Source of the DNA: Echinococcus granulosus
Taxonomy: Eukaryota > Platyhelminthes > Cestoda > Cyclophyllidea > Taeniidae
Length of the DNA: 64,000 nt
Direction of reading: 5' to 3'
Assembly (NCBI RefSeq): GCF_000524195.1
Contig: NW_020170391.1
Coordinates: 1,300,938-1,364,937, forward strand
The notes under the pieces were generated by a model. The model worked only from the letters and a program-made list of their open reading frames with translations, did no database searches and had not been told where the DNA came from. The position numbers and the translations under genes were made by a program. Below are positions 11,901-47,300 of the stretch, one piece after another. The first letter of the stretch is position 1, and every line of letters begins with the position of its first letter.

Positions 11901-14900
11901 GGGATTTCCGTACACGTGTTTCTGTTTCGTTGTAAGTACAGCTGATTTGATATCAGAACTACAAACTCACTCAAACGTGCGGAGGACCAGATTTCTTTGT
12001 TTCTCAGACATATTACCCGGAGTTGGACAACCATGTTTTCCCGATCTTTTTTCACCACTTGAAAAGACCACATCTTTTTCCTATATTTTACGGGTCGCAT
12101 CATCTGTTCGTCAGTTATCAACTTGAAAGCTCTTTTTACATAACCCATTGCAATATTTTTTGCATAGCCATTGAATTCTGCGATAGCATTTTGTATTGTA
12201 TATGCAGGTAGCTTACCACTTGGTCCACCTGCTTACAATTTCCTCCACTATCTTCCATTAACTGTAGGTTCTGTGCTACCGATATTATCTAAAGATGTGC
12301 TAGGGATGTCTGCCCATCCCCGGAGTCGGAACTTGAGAGAATATGCGTCGTTTTCCGGTACCGACGTAAATTTATGAGGTTTTCTTCAATAACCCAAGAC
12401 TTCTCCCTTTAGATGACCTTGGTGACAAGTGATGAACAAGTTATTGTTGGTGACTTGTAACGTGCTTTCACTAATCTTAGTCAAAGTCAGCTTTGTTATC
12501 CGGAAATATATGGCAGTCTTCCAAACTTATGTGCTAGTGCTCTTAAATTTCTGGGTGTGATGCATAGTTTTGCTGAGAGAATCTCTAAACTGAACTTTAG
12601 GTGTAATTTTATGACATACATCAAATTTAGTCACTTGTTACATTTCATTTCGTTTACTTCGTACCCACTCCCCATATTATCTCATTCCCTCCCAGTGGTA
12701 CCCTCTTTTTTGATAGTATACTTATACCAGCTTAATTCTCGATTCCTTTCTGATCTTGTCAGAGGTAATATAGAGTTAGTTCACTAGAAGTGGGTATCCC
12801 AACAGTTTTCCGTTTTAATCCCGTCGCAAGGTCACTCGATTGCTCTCCCAATGTTTATGAACGGCGTCGAGTCGATAACTTTGGGAACTGTATACAAATC
12901 ATTGCACTTAAACGGTATTTAGACAGCTTAATGTTTAAATGGAAGTATTGTCATACCTCACAAAATTCACCTGTCTATTGTGGAACCTGAGACAAGGCAG
13001 CTGCAAGCGATTTCAAAATCGCCTCTCAAACACGAAGCTGTGATCCATGTGCATACTCTCCCCATATCGTCGCTTCATTGTTCCATCTTGCTTATTTGGC
13101 AACAAGCTTTGGATAATATGAAGCTTTTAACCTCCAAACAGTTGCTTGAGTTGTTAGGTTGGTTACTTTATTTCTCCTTCTTCCTCAACATCCACCCACT
13201 TGACATTTTCATCAGATTGTGTCACAACAATGAAGTGCCTCTATCTTACCCCCTCTCTGCGTAGGCTCATAACGAGCGGATGCGAAGTAAACTGGTGCCG
13301 GCGAAGCGGATCACATTGCCACCGTTGCATCTGTACCTGTCAGAGGATGGAACCTCGCCGCTGCCACCGGGGTGGCAGCGGGCACCAAACCCTGCAGCGA
13401 CGCAAGGTGGCGAGGACGGCGGCTACCCCTACTACTACTACCACACTAAGACGCGTCTCACACGCTGGGACCCTCCCGTCTATCCCTGGGATGCCGACCC
13501 CGAGGACAACCTCATCCCCGACCGACCTGACGACGACCCCGAGGCGCCCTATAACTGGAACTGCGCACATCGCTACGCCGTCACTCATGAGGAGATCGAA
13601 GCTGTGAGTCTTGTCCCCACCTTTAAACCTCGCTTGTTGCAGCTTTCATCCTAACATATCTTGGTTACGCTCATGTTATTGAACCCATTTTCGACTTCAG
13701 AAGATATCGGACCTTTTAGCTGCCTCGCAAAGATGATTTATTGTTGTGATGAATCTGACTTTAATTAATACGATGTCTTTTATGAATGCTTACATGCGAA
13801 CCCATTAGCAATATACGGTAAACGGAGCGGGAATTCCACTGACCTCGTTTCTCAAAATGCCAAATTAAGGCTTGTTAAGCTGTGAATTCCATATCACATG
13901 TAATCGTTCAATGAAGTTGGTTTTTTTAAAGCTGATTACGAATTTAACGCGTTTTGTTTTCCTACCATTTCGAAGGCAATAGGTCATCGCCATCTGAATT
14001 GACATCACCTAAACTATTGTTAACCGCTTAGAGATGCTATTTCAGTAACAAGTGAGATGTTTAAACGTGCCTCTTTGTTTTAAATTGGAAATCCTATGTG
14101 GGGTGATTGTGAAATACCTCGGGAAATTGTTGTACTTCTCTGAATTCAATAGTTTTGATATCGCTACCCCAAAAACCTTCTATGAGGTGCCGTAAAAATA
14201 CTCTATTTGACCACAGTGGTTTTCTTAGCATTCATGGCAGATGTCCTAGTGACTGTATGTGTCCTTAAGCCAATGCTCTAAAAACACACTTTGAACTTGC
14301 AGTTAGACGTGTGTGTGTTGTGTTATAAGCATTCACAATCACTCATTATCAGCGAAATTGCAGGGAAGGGTGCCACTTTCTTCGCTGCGTTGATGAAAAT
14401 CGCGTCCTCAGTTAGTAATTCCCCGTGTTCGACGGCTTTGGAGCTACCGTGATGCAACCTAAATCTAATCATTCGGCTGTCTTTGATCACAAATACCCCA
14501 TACATTCTGTGTAGTGATTGACAATACAAAGGAAAGCATGTACTCTTAAAAGTATGGTTTATTTAGACACGTCCATTGGAATTTGAATAGCTAAATCTGG
14601 AACAATAAGAGGCCACCTTCGATCATTGGTCACACCATTGGGAAATCCACCACAAATACGCTCCCAGTAACCCATATCAAGCAAGATTAAGATTGAAAAG
14701 ATTCTCTTTGTAGCTATCTATCCAAATGGTGGAGTAAATGGGCATAAATTTACCTGGTTTTTGCCAATCACGGACCAGCAGCAGCGTACGGCCTCCTCAT
14801 CACCCCGCATGCATACTGTACACGTCAACGGCAATGAGGACAGGGAATACTTATGCGCCCCTCTTCCTCTTTAGATGTACGCGCAGTATCGGAGCCGCAT

Positions 14901-15867
14901 GCTCGAGCGTCAGTGCATGGAGCTGATACACGAGATGGGCGCTCGGCCAGATGTCCCGCAGGGCGCACAAGAACAAAGCTTTGCCATCGAGGTAGGCCCT
15001 TAGGACTGCACGTTTACCCAAAGTTTTTGTGATCCATGCCATGAATCACATACATGGGACCAGCGAAATTTTTTCAGGAGTATAATCAAGTTATGAGTTG
15101 TTGGTATGGGACGCCATCCTTTATGAGAATAAGATTATTGTTCAAAGAGGCGCTGTTCGTAGCATTAATTGGGATCAATGCACCCGCTGAAGTAGTTCCA
15201 AAGGAAAGCGAGCCACCACGGCCCAAACGTTTACTGTTTTATTTGAAGTTATATTACTCGAAAATAAATTTAATTATCCCCAGATCAGGAATGTCCTGCG
15301 TTTACTTTATCGTTCGAACCACAAAGAACATATCACATATGTGTGACATCGGTAGCGAATGCGTTAACTCTGCTTTGATTATGGTGTGTTTGCTTAACTT
15401 TTCTTTGTTCTCTAGCTTTTTTCTTTCATACACAATGAACTGCGAAAATTCAGGGACGCGAGAGTGGATCTTGGCAGGATCACAAACGATGAAGATCTCC
15501 ATCACCTTACAAACAAGGTACGCGCGCCATGCATGCAGTCAGCACTTATGCAGAATGCTTAGTTTTATTAGTCCTTAAACAACGGTAATGTCAGGGAGTT
15601 ATGCTAGGATATGCGTCTATTCTATAGTTGAGTCGCACTGCATGATTATAGCTGGCTCAAGAAGTCATTCCGAAGGAGGTTAGGAACCTTCACCGGGCCC
15701 AGCAGGCAAGTGCCTCCAGCCTCTTTGCCGCGGTGGTTGCCGAGGTGACACCAGCCATACGGGATCGAGTGTCGAGCTACGTGCGTCGTTACATGGAGTC
15801 GAAAGGTCTGTGCTACCGCAAATTAATTCCCCACCACCACAACCACCAGCACCACTCTGGCCACTAG
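8921..15867 (+). CDS. SETD2-like protein with WW and SRI domains, no SET domain seen
   Basis: This is probably an elongating-RNA-polymerase-II-associated nuclear protein. Exons: 8921-8924 (tentative), 9095-9643, 11071-11392, 11562-11608, 12208-12365, 13265-13603, 14875-14991, 15416-15517, 15652-15867. Phases agree, giving about 617 residues. Residues 1-185 are rich in Arg, Ser and His. A WW domain lies at about 394-431 (LPPGWQRA, then YYYYHTKT, then TRWDPP), with an extra Gly-rich loop. The C-terminal ~100 residues form an SRI domain (FRDARVDLGRITNDEDLHHL, then YVRRYMESKGLCYR), known in SETD2/Set2 to bind the phosphorylated Rpb1 tail. The WW-then-SRI order is that of SETD2. The protein ends in a His-rich tail. 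Possible start codons are 8843, 8921 and 9100; 8921 splits cleanly across an intron. The catalytic part may lie outside the window, or may be absent. Confidence 0.85.
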
Positions 15868-18130
15868 AGCTATTGCCCCTACCTCCCCCCCCTCGTCCTC
15901 GAAACCGTGTCTGCGCATGTATATATGGCTGTACGTATGTGATTGCGGACGATCGTTGAAAAAAAAAATAATCCGGCCGGCACGAGATGACAATGGGTTC
16001 CAGTGCTCGGCCAATGTATTTTGCACGCTTTTGAAATATAGATATACACAAACAGCATTCCTCATCAGACATCGTCACGGTTCCCATTCGATTCTTTTCG
16101 CCGATGAAAATAATGTTACACACGTGGCTGGTCGACACGCGTTCATTTTCGTAAGTTTTCAGTTTCACAGACTAAGATGTGGGTGCATTCTCGTTGGTCC
16201 GATTTCGTTTACATACAACCAAATGGGATGCTGTATTTTGTCGATGCACAGGATTACCTGGCTCTCATGCTAAGGTAAATGTTGGTCTCATTTTCCACCA
16301 TTAACACCACTAACACCATACGTAGACACTGCCTATCCAGTCTCCAAAATCAGGTGTAATGTCACGCGTACAGTGCTGGTATCACAAATCTTGGTTTCTT
16401 AAAACATTGGGGGTAGGGTGCTTCGAGTGACTTGACGCTTTCACCACTAACACTGGTAGCATTCCGGAGTGGGTGGGTGGAGAGTAGTGGAACGTCAAGT
16501 AAGACACGGCAATGAGGTGCAAGACCTACATGAATAAGATGGCGTGAGGGATTGGCAATTGGTCCAGTACCCCCATGTACCTGAAAAGCGCAACAGACCG
16601 GGAGGGCGGACGCGGGTTCAATGCAAAATTTGGAAGGACGATTAGAAAGACGGGGGGAACTTGACGAAATCCTAGATTGTTTCTGGAAGGGTGCATTTGT
16701 AACTGAGTAGACTGGATCATGAACTAGACGCGTTGATATGGGAGGAGAACGTATGCGTTATTATTGACAACAATATGCTCGAAAGCTTCGTTTTCTTGAT
16801 ACCACACTTTCATTTTTGGGATATCCACTAAATCATTTCATCGCATACAAAATCGACTAATGACTTAAAGGTGTATTTCGACGAGCAAAGAATGCCTTAA
16901 AACCCATCCAACACGTAGGTGGCTTATCCCTACTTAGCTTACGTGTTATGGGGGGTAAATAACCCCTGTGCAGTCGGCAAGATTCACCTAAAGTAGGACA
17001 TTCCTATATACTGCCTAGGTACGAACGGTTATATTTCAACTCTGCATCTTATAACTCACGAAGCTGACAAATGCTAAGCAGTCAAAAAGATAACATCACG
17101 AATTCCGCACCCCCTGCTTCCACAAAAGCTAGCCCTCGACATATAGGTGTAATAAAATCCACTCCTTTCTTTCAATTCCGGTTCCTCACTCTTTGAGCGG
17201 AAAGAGGAGAACATCTCTATAACGACAGTTTACAAGTTATCAAGGTTTGGAAGGATTCAAAGTTCGCCTCCTCCCCGAGTGTTGATGGTTTCGCCCAACC
17301 ATGTTAGCGCAAGCTAGCCCCCCATTTCTTAAAAAGCATGTTCGAACAAGCAAGCACTAGATAGGTGACACTACCATAATACTTGTGTTGACTAACTGTA
17401 CCGTTTAGAAAAGAAGCATTCAGAGAACCCCAGTCTCAATGCAGGAGTTGTCGGTTCCCCGAGGAAGAGTAGAGTTTGGAACCCCAACCACCCCTTAAAA
17501 TCCGTACTCACCCAAGCTAACGTTAGCTAAAAAACCATGCCCCTATCGAATCAAACTGTTCGTTCAAAGGATTTAAGAAGCAGAGAGGGAGGGTTAAACG
17601 GAAAACGCATTACTATTGTGCGTTTAACTGTCAGTGCGCCAGCCTAGATTTTAAATTGCTTTTCAAATCTAATGTGGTTCATAAAACTGGAGTGGGGAAG
17701 AATGCTAAAAATAAGTAACTTTAATAGTGGTAATGTGCGCTTAAAATGTGGTCGCCTCAAACACATATTTAATAATTCCCACTGAAATTTGGTGTCGCAA
17801 ATAACTAGGTATGAGCAAATATCCTACAAGTAGCTTAGGAAACTTCTAGTCGTGCAAATTCCAACATTTTTGGGTTTTCGGCACGGTCGTTTAAATGATA
17901 TAATGTCTCATATAACTTGGGTTACAGGCCTACAGATCGCATAAAACGTCCAAGTAAATTTATTAAACTAATTTCTATTGCATATCCTGTTTGTCAAAAC
18001 GACTGCGGCTATTTTGGTCATCGTTAGATTGTCCAGTCACTAGACGTATGCGGTTCAGAAGTAGCAAATTAGCGCGTTTGGGGGCTGAACTAGCCTCAGT
18101 ATTCATTCCCTCGTGCTTTCCTTGCTAACA
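15868..18130. other. intergenic region between SETD2-like gene and NUP93
   Basis: About 2.3 kb contains no recognisable exon on either strand. It should include the 3' UTR of the WW/SRI gene and the promoter of NUP93. No canonical AATAAA was noticed soon after the stop at 15867. Open frames on both strands around 15680-16273 overlap the last SETD2-like exon or its 3' flank and have no family match. Confidence 0.5.
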
Positions 18131-21100
18131 ATGGATTCCCTTGAGGAACTCGTAGAGCAGTCTGATCGGCTGCTTATGGAAATTCGAGGAGATACTGATC
18201 TACCGTTGATCACGCGTAGTCTTGAACAAATGGGGGCCTATGGTGAAAAAATGTGTTCATCTCGTGGTGTAAGAAGCGATGTGAAGGCTGCGCGTCTACT
18301 GGGTCCCACCATTAACTATGACTTACCTAAAAATTTGTCTGCTAAATTGGAATCTCTCTCACAAATAAAAGAAGTGGACTTTGCTAAGCCGAAGATTGAC
18401 ATGGACATACACACATTTCTGAGGTGCGAGCGGGAGAATATCCTATTTACTGCTACTGAACAAGCAAAGCGGGCTGTGAGCTACTGTTACTCAAATAATG
18501 CGATTTTGTATGTTTTGTAACGTATGGGTTGGAAGCATGCTTCATTCTATGACCATTTGTAGACTTCATTATTGAGCTTTTTTTACCATCTCCAATGAGT
18601 ACAAGTTTTTTTATGTGTTTATGTGGAATTGCTTCTTAGTGGAATTAAATTTGAATTCCAGGTCTTTGACGAGGTTGACTCGATTTGTCGCAGGTCTACA
18701 TCGTCTTGGTGGGATCGTCAGGCTGCCGCCATTTTGACAGCCCTTGCTAGTTCTACTGGTCCAATAGACACCGCTATTTTCCAAACTGTTCCAACTTCTG
18801 TTGCAGCAGACACCGCCATGGGTCGGGAATTTCTTTCTCGTACTGCTCCAATCGATTTTTCCGCTGACTCACAGGCGTCTATTTCGAAAGAGGAGCTTTT
18901 TTACGCCAACCAAGTTGATAAGTATCTCGTCGATTCTCTCGCCACTACACAAACCGTCTGTCTGCGTCAGGTGTCGGTTAGCTCTGGCCTTCTAAACAAG
19001 CCATCGCTTTTTGACTACCTGTACAACACGAAAAATGCGAAATCTGTTCTCTTTGATGAGTCTAAACAAAACGACTTCTGTGAAGTTTTCCGTCTCATTA
19101 AACGTATGTTTTCAATCTCGGCTATAAATATTGATGACGTTGGACCCTCGGAGACCCCGCTTCTTGATCTACCACTTCCTGCCACGCACGAGAGAGCATT
19201 AGAGTTTCGTTCCGGTTCCTCTCTCCAGTCGGCATTTCTGAGAAGAGCGATTGCTCATTTAGAGGTGGAATTTGCGACTTATTTGCAAACTGTCGTCTCA
19301 TCAAATCCACGTCTGGCTCTGTTGGGTGGTTGTCCAGGTGTCAGAGCCCTCGTTCGGGCTTTTCTTAATGTCAAAAATCCTTCCTCCCAACCATCCGGAG
19401 ACTGCGACTTCGACTCCTTCGGTGATTTTGAGGTATGGGCATCATACCACTAGATGTGTGCGCATTAACTGTGAAATTTATGCTAAATGTATTGTTGGTT
19501 TTTAGGATGGCGTTGTGGATAGCAAACCAGTTTGGCCCATGATATACTACTGCCTTCGTTGTGGTGCCTTGCAGGATGCTGCTAGCGTCGCATCCGATGC
19601 AGCGTAAGTTTCACTTGAAACATTGTGGGTGTATGCTTAGAGCAGATGAACATTCAGTGTATTGATCCTTATAGTAATAATCTGGGAGATTTTGTTCAAA
19701 TTCTGAACACTTTCATGGCTGAAGGGAGATGTCTGCCTCCAAAATTGGTTGCAAATGTTCGAAAGACGTATCGGCGAATCGTGAAAACTTCTCGTGACCC
19801 ATACAAAAGGTAGTGTTCGCTTCTCGTTTGTGTTCTGCAAGGCCCAATATTCAAATAATCCTCCAATGGCTCTTAATAGGCTGGTATACTGTCTTCTGGG
19901 CTGCTGTGATCTTTCTGATGCACATACAGATGTCGGTCAAAGTATTGATGATTTCTTATGGCTCAGGCTTTCACAAATTTCTACTAATGAGGGTACAACT
20001 GACCAGCAGGATGATATTGAAAATCTTACTGTCGGCCAACTACAAAGTCTCCTCTATGAAACATATGGTAAGACGAGATGTCTGACTCTAAGATTGCTGT
20101 TTATTCTCTTCCAACGTTTCTGAAACGAAATCCTTTTGTAGGTGAAACATACTTTGATGCTTGGAACCAGCCCCTCATGTACTTTAAAATCCTCTGTCTA
20201 AGTCAACAGTTTGAAGGAGCATTGGCTTTCCTCTCGCGTATTGAGGGACTGCGTTGCCACGCCGTTCATCTGGCTCTTCTACTTCGCGAAATGAAAATTC
20301 TTCTCTTACCGACCTCAAAACAGGCACCACTCGGTTGGTCATTCTTTCCATTCTGACAATGCGTGATACCGTTGAGTCTTAGTTGACGTGCTACTGATAA
20401 TTCCTCTTAAGGATTTATATTTTACTATCAGGTTTCAAATGAGTTTTTATAGGAGACAAGTAATATTTTCTTCTTTTAGTCTGCTTAATCTAGGCGGTAC
20501 TGATTCACGGTTGGGTTGTGTTTGGCATCACCTTTTACTCCAAATTACTTTCTTTTAGTGTCTCGTGTGGACTCTGATCCCTCTGGTTTCCGACGTCTTA
20601 ACTTCGTTCGCCTATTACTCCTTTATACACGTAAATTTGAGTTGAGTAACCCGACTCTGTGCATAAATTACTACTACTTCCTGCATGATCTTCCCTCTGT
20701 GACCGAGGGCAAAGAGAAGACGACAGTAGCGAGTCCACCTGGTTCTGGGATGCACAGTCTCTTCGTCCAGTGCGTGGCTGAGTTGGCCATTCAGACGGGC
20801 GAGTTCGATCTCCTCCTTGGCCGCCTTACTCCCGAGAATAGGGCTCTGCGGCAGGCTGGCGCTATCGATCGCTTTGCGAGTGTGGCGCCGCCTATCTCGC
20901 TTATCACCATTGTCGCAGAGATGCTTGAGGCCCGGGGCCAAATGGTGCAGGCCGTGAGTGTCTACCTCCTCGCTGGAGAAGTAAAAAATATCCTTTCTGC
21001 CGTTCGTCTCATCAATCTCCTTCTTGTCGGCGTGGTTGCTACTGACGATTCCAACGGTCTCAACGTCACTGGTAACTCCGAGAGAGAGAACATATTACGT

Positions 21101-22576
21101 CTAGCTACTGAAGTCAGTAATTTTATCACATTCATATAACCTTTTGATGTTTCCTACGGCCAATCCGTCACCAATTTCCTCCGCCTTTTCAACTTTGCCA
21201 GGTTGGTCTTAGCGTTCGACGCCTGGACCCGATTACCTCAGCAGTTGGCGGAGCGGTGAGCTCAGACAGTGGAAGTTGCGGTGACGTCTCGCCGGCCCTT
21301 CAGTCGGCCGCTCGAACCCTCTACTACCTTCTCGATTTGGCTACCTTCTTTGACCTGGCCAGCTCGGGTCAATGGCAGGCGGCGCTAGATCACATGGATC
21401 GATTGGGCCTCCTGCCCACCACCGCTGCCAGCGAGGAGATCGATGCCAAGGTAGCTGGCTTCGCTGCCATCTCTGACTTCGTCCGCAGACCTATTCCCGC
21501 CGCAATTCTGCTGCTCCTACGCTGTCTCACCGTCAAAGCCTCCACTGCGAAGGCTAATGAGTGGGTCACATTTCAGTTTAGCTTATGCTTTGGACAGTTT
21601 ATGCCTCAGCAATTGCCTTGATTTCAAGGCGCCATTTCTTCAATCTCTGCGTTTCAAAAACACATACTTCGCAGAAATTGGTTATCCGATCGAGAAGTTT
21701 ACTCTCAAACTCTCTAACTGTTAGCTAGATCGCTATAAGGTCATTCCACAGAAAAGCGGTCGAATGAGTATCTGGTGATTGAGGTTTCTTGAGCACAAAT
21801 TGAGTTCGATCACAGTGTCAAATTTCCTTCCTACCCATTGAAATGCCACTGAATGTTGTATTGTGGATTCTTCATATAACTTTTGAATTGCTTACAGAAA
21901 AAACGTGGGAACTTTAGTAGTAATTACTTAAAATTTGTTAAACGAAGCTGTATCGAAGTTGAAACCACACCGAACGGCGTCTTATCCTTGATTATTTCGA
22001 TTTAAATGAGATTTCCGGGTTGGTTGAAATTGAAGTTGACCATCATTTAGGAAGTGATATGCTCATGAAATAGCTAATTCTAGACCATGAATGCCGTGGT
22101 AGATCGATTGCCATTTGGCTTCAGTTCATCAATGGAGGTATTCTCGACGTTCCAAATCTGTTCTTTTAAATCCTCCGGAAGTTTGATTAGAAAATTAGTC
22201 AGTGTTTACTTTCTACTGACGAGTTCAGTCCCATAAATCCCATACATATTCTATACTTATTTAAATATTTGGTCAATCTTGTCAGCAAACTAGAAAATGA
22301 CGAATCCACGATATAAATCGCATTCGGGAGTCTGATGCTAATGCAGATAATGTGTTGGTTTTACTCTGCGTATGGCCTCGTAGAGAGCGTGGTATCTCCG
22401 TCGGGCGCACACCGATCGGCATCAGTGGGCACTCGGTGTGTCTTGAAGAGGTTCGAGCGAGAACGCGGGCCCTCATCACTTTCATCGGGCGGATTCCGTA
22501 TCGCATGCCTAGCGAAGTGTATGCACGCCTCTCACAGGTGGAAATGCAGCTTTCTTCCGCTTCCTCTTGTACTTGA
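18131..22576 (+). CDS. NUP93: nuclear pore scaffold protein NUP93 (Nic96 family)
   Basis: NUP93 is a linker nucleoporin of the inner ring of the nuclear pore complex. Exons: 18131-18475, 18662-19432, 19506-19603, 19675-19809, 19880-20067, 20142-20333, 20559-21112, 21202-21560, 22384-22576. Phases agree and give about 944 residues, against about 819 in human NUP93. Matching blocks run through the protein: SDVKAARLLGPTINYD near the N terminus, PVWPMIYYCLRCG, RDPYKRLVYCLLGCCD, RCHAVHLALLL, FRRLNFVRLLLLYTRKFE, and RTRALITFIGRIPYR at the C terminus. The N-terminal ~115 residues correspond to the coiled-coil part, the rest to the helical Nic96 domain. Extra length comes from insertions in exon 2 and around residues 550-750. 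Four introns are 71-74 bases, others 89-823. The start is the ATG whose frame matches the family N terminus. The last intron's acceptor (22383) was chosen because it keeps phase. Confidence 0.95.
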
Positions 22577-23189
22577 AACCTTTTCCTCTCTGGGTGTGTT
22601 TATACGCCTTGTCATTGTTATCATGTTGTAATGAATCGCAGATGCGCTCCAATTTGATAGGATATTGACGAGCGAAATATTTCGTTCTTACTTATTATGT
22701 TTAAGTAAGGTACAAACCATAAGCAGCCATTCTTCTCCGAGAGACAGAAGGCAATTTTGCGATACTGTGAGTTCATTTATTTAGGCTGTAATGCATTTGG
22801 TTTCGTAGCAGAAAATAGCATAATGTCGCACTACTACAATTACTACAATCTGTACACTGCTCACAAATGGCACGGTATACGGGAGAGGAGCCTCGATCAG
22901 AACTAAGTAGTGTGTGTGAAAAAGAGGAGATGCGTTTCGATGATGTAGTGCGGTGCGGCGTACACCATGCGATCGGAGGAGAGGGACCAGAGCGGTGGTG
23001 TTGTGAGAAGAAAATAGGTTTGTGCGTTTTGGATGTAGTTCTAGGTACATGAGGGGTAGGAGGGAAAGAGGAGGATGGTAGGGTCGAAAGGCAAGACGTA
23101 GGCGTTGAGTGGGAGCGAAGCGTGAGAGGAGTGAAGAATGAGTAGAGAAAATAAGTATTAGTATATATGGGACGCGGGAGTATACAAGA
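22577..23189. other. convergent 3' UTR region of NUP93 (+) and PKG (-)
   Basis: The stop codons of the two genes face each other 613 bases apart, so the 3' UTRs probably abut or overlap. A long minus-strand open frame here (about 22781-23221) runs antisense to the NUP93 3' side and continues the PKG 3' UTR in a different frame from its last exon. It has no family match and is not called as a gene. Confidence 0.55.
22776..22781 (-). other. candidate poly(A) signal AATAAA for PKG
   Basis: AATAAA on the minus strand lies about 410 bases past the PKG stop codon, a plausible 3' UTR length. If used, the PKG transcript would end about 180 bases short of the NUP93 coding region. Confidence 0.4.
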
Positions 23190-46909
<23,720 letters not shown>

Positions 46910-47300
46910 TATTATTTGAGCCGTGGGAAGAGGAGCGAATGGCAAATTATACACCCATCCTAGATACCAGGTAGCACCAGAGCCACCCCGACGAAGACAT
47001 GAACACGCGAAGCGGAATGACGAATTGATTTACAGTGGCGCGTATGCTGGTGAAAACCCACGACTTCGTCTCCACCTATCAGATACAAGGCCCGTTCTGA
47101 TTGGCTTGGAGGGTTTAAGTGGTCTGCAGACATTCGCCGGCGCGTGTACGAGTGCACATGGAATGGCGAGGCGAGGTGTCTGTGCACCAGGCGAGGCGCT
47201 TTCTACGCCTGCTTCGCCTATCGACGTCAGTGCCGCGGCGATTATCGTGACCACGCCATACCCTCTGTGAGCGCGTGACCACTTTGCTATACATCGAAGG
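46910..47300 (-). promoter_or_regulatory. GC- and CpG-rich region upstream of the PKG start codon
   Basis: The ~390 bases just upstream of the PKG ATG are clearly richer in G+C and CpG than the AT-rich surroundings (for example around 47130-47250), and contain several GGCGAGG-like words. This fits a 5' UTR plus promoter. Open frames on both strands here look like a by-product of the composition. No transcription start can be placed from sequence. Confidence 0.4.

Noticed and set aside
13340..13588. Minus-strand open frame opposite the WW exon
   Set aside because: It is the antisense shadow of a GC-rich coding exon with clear WW homology on the plus strand.
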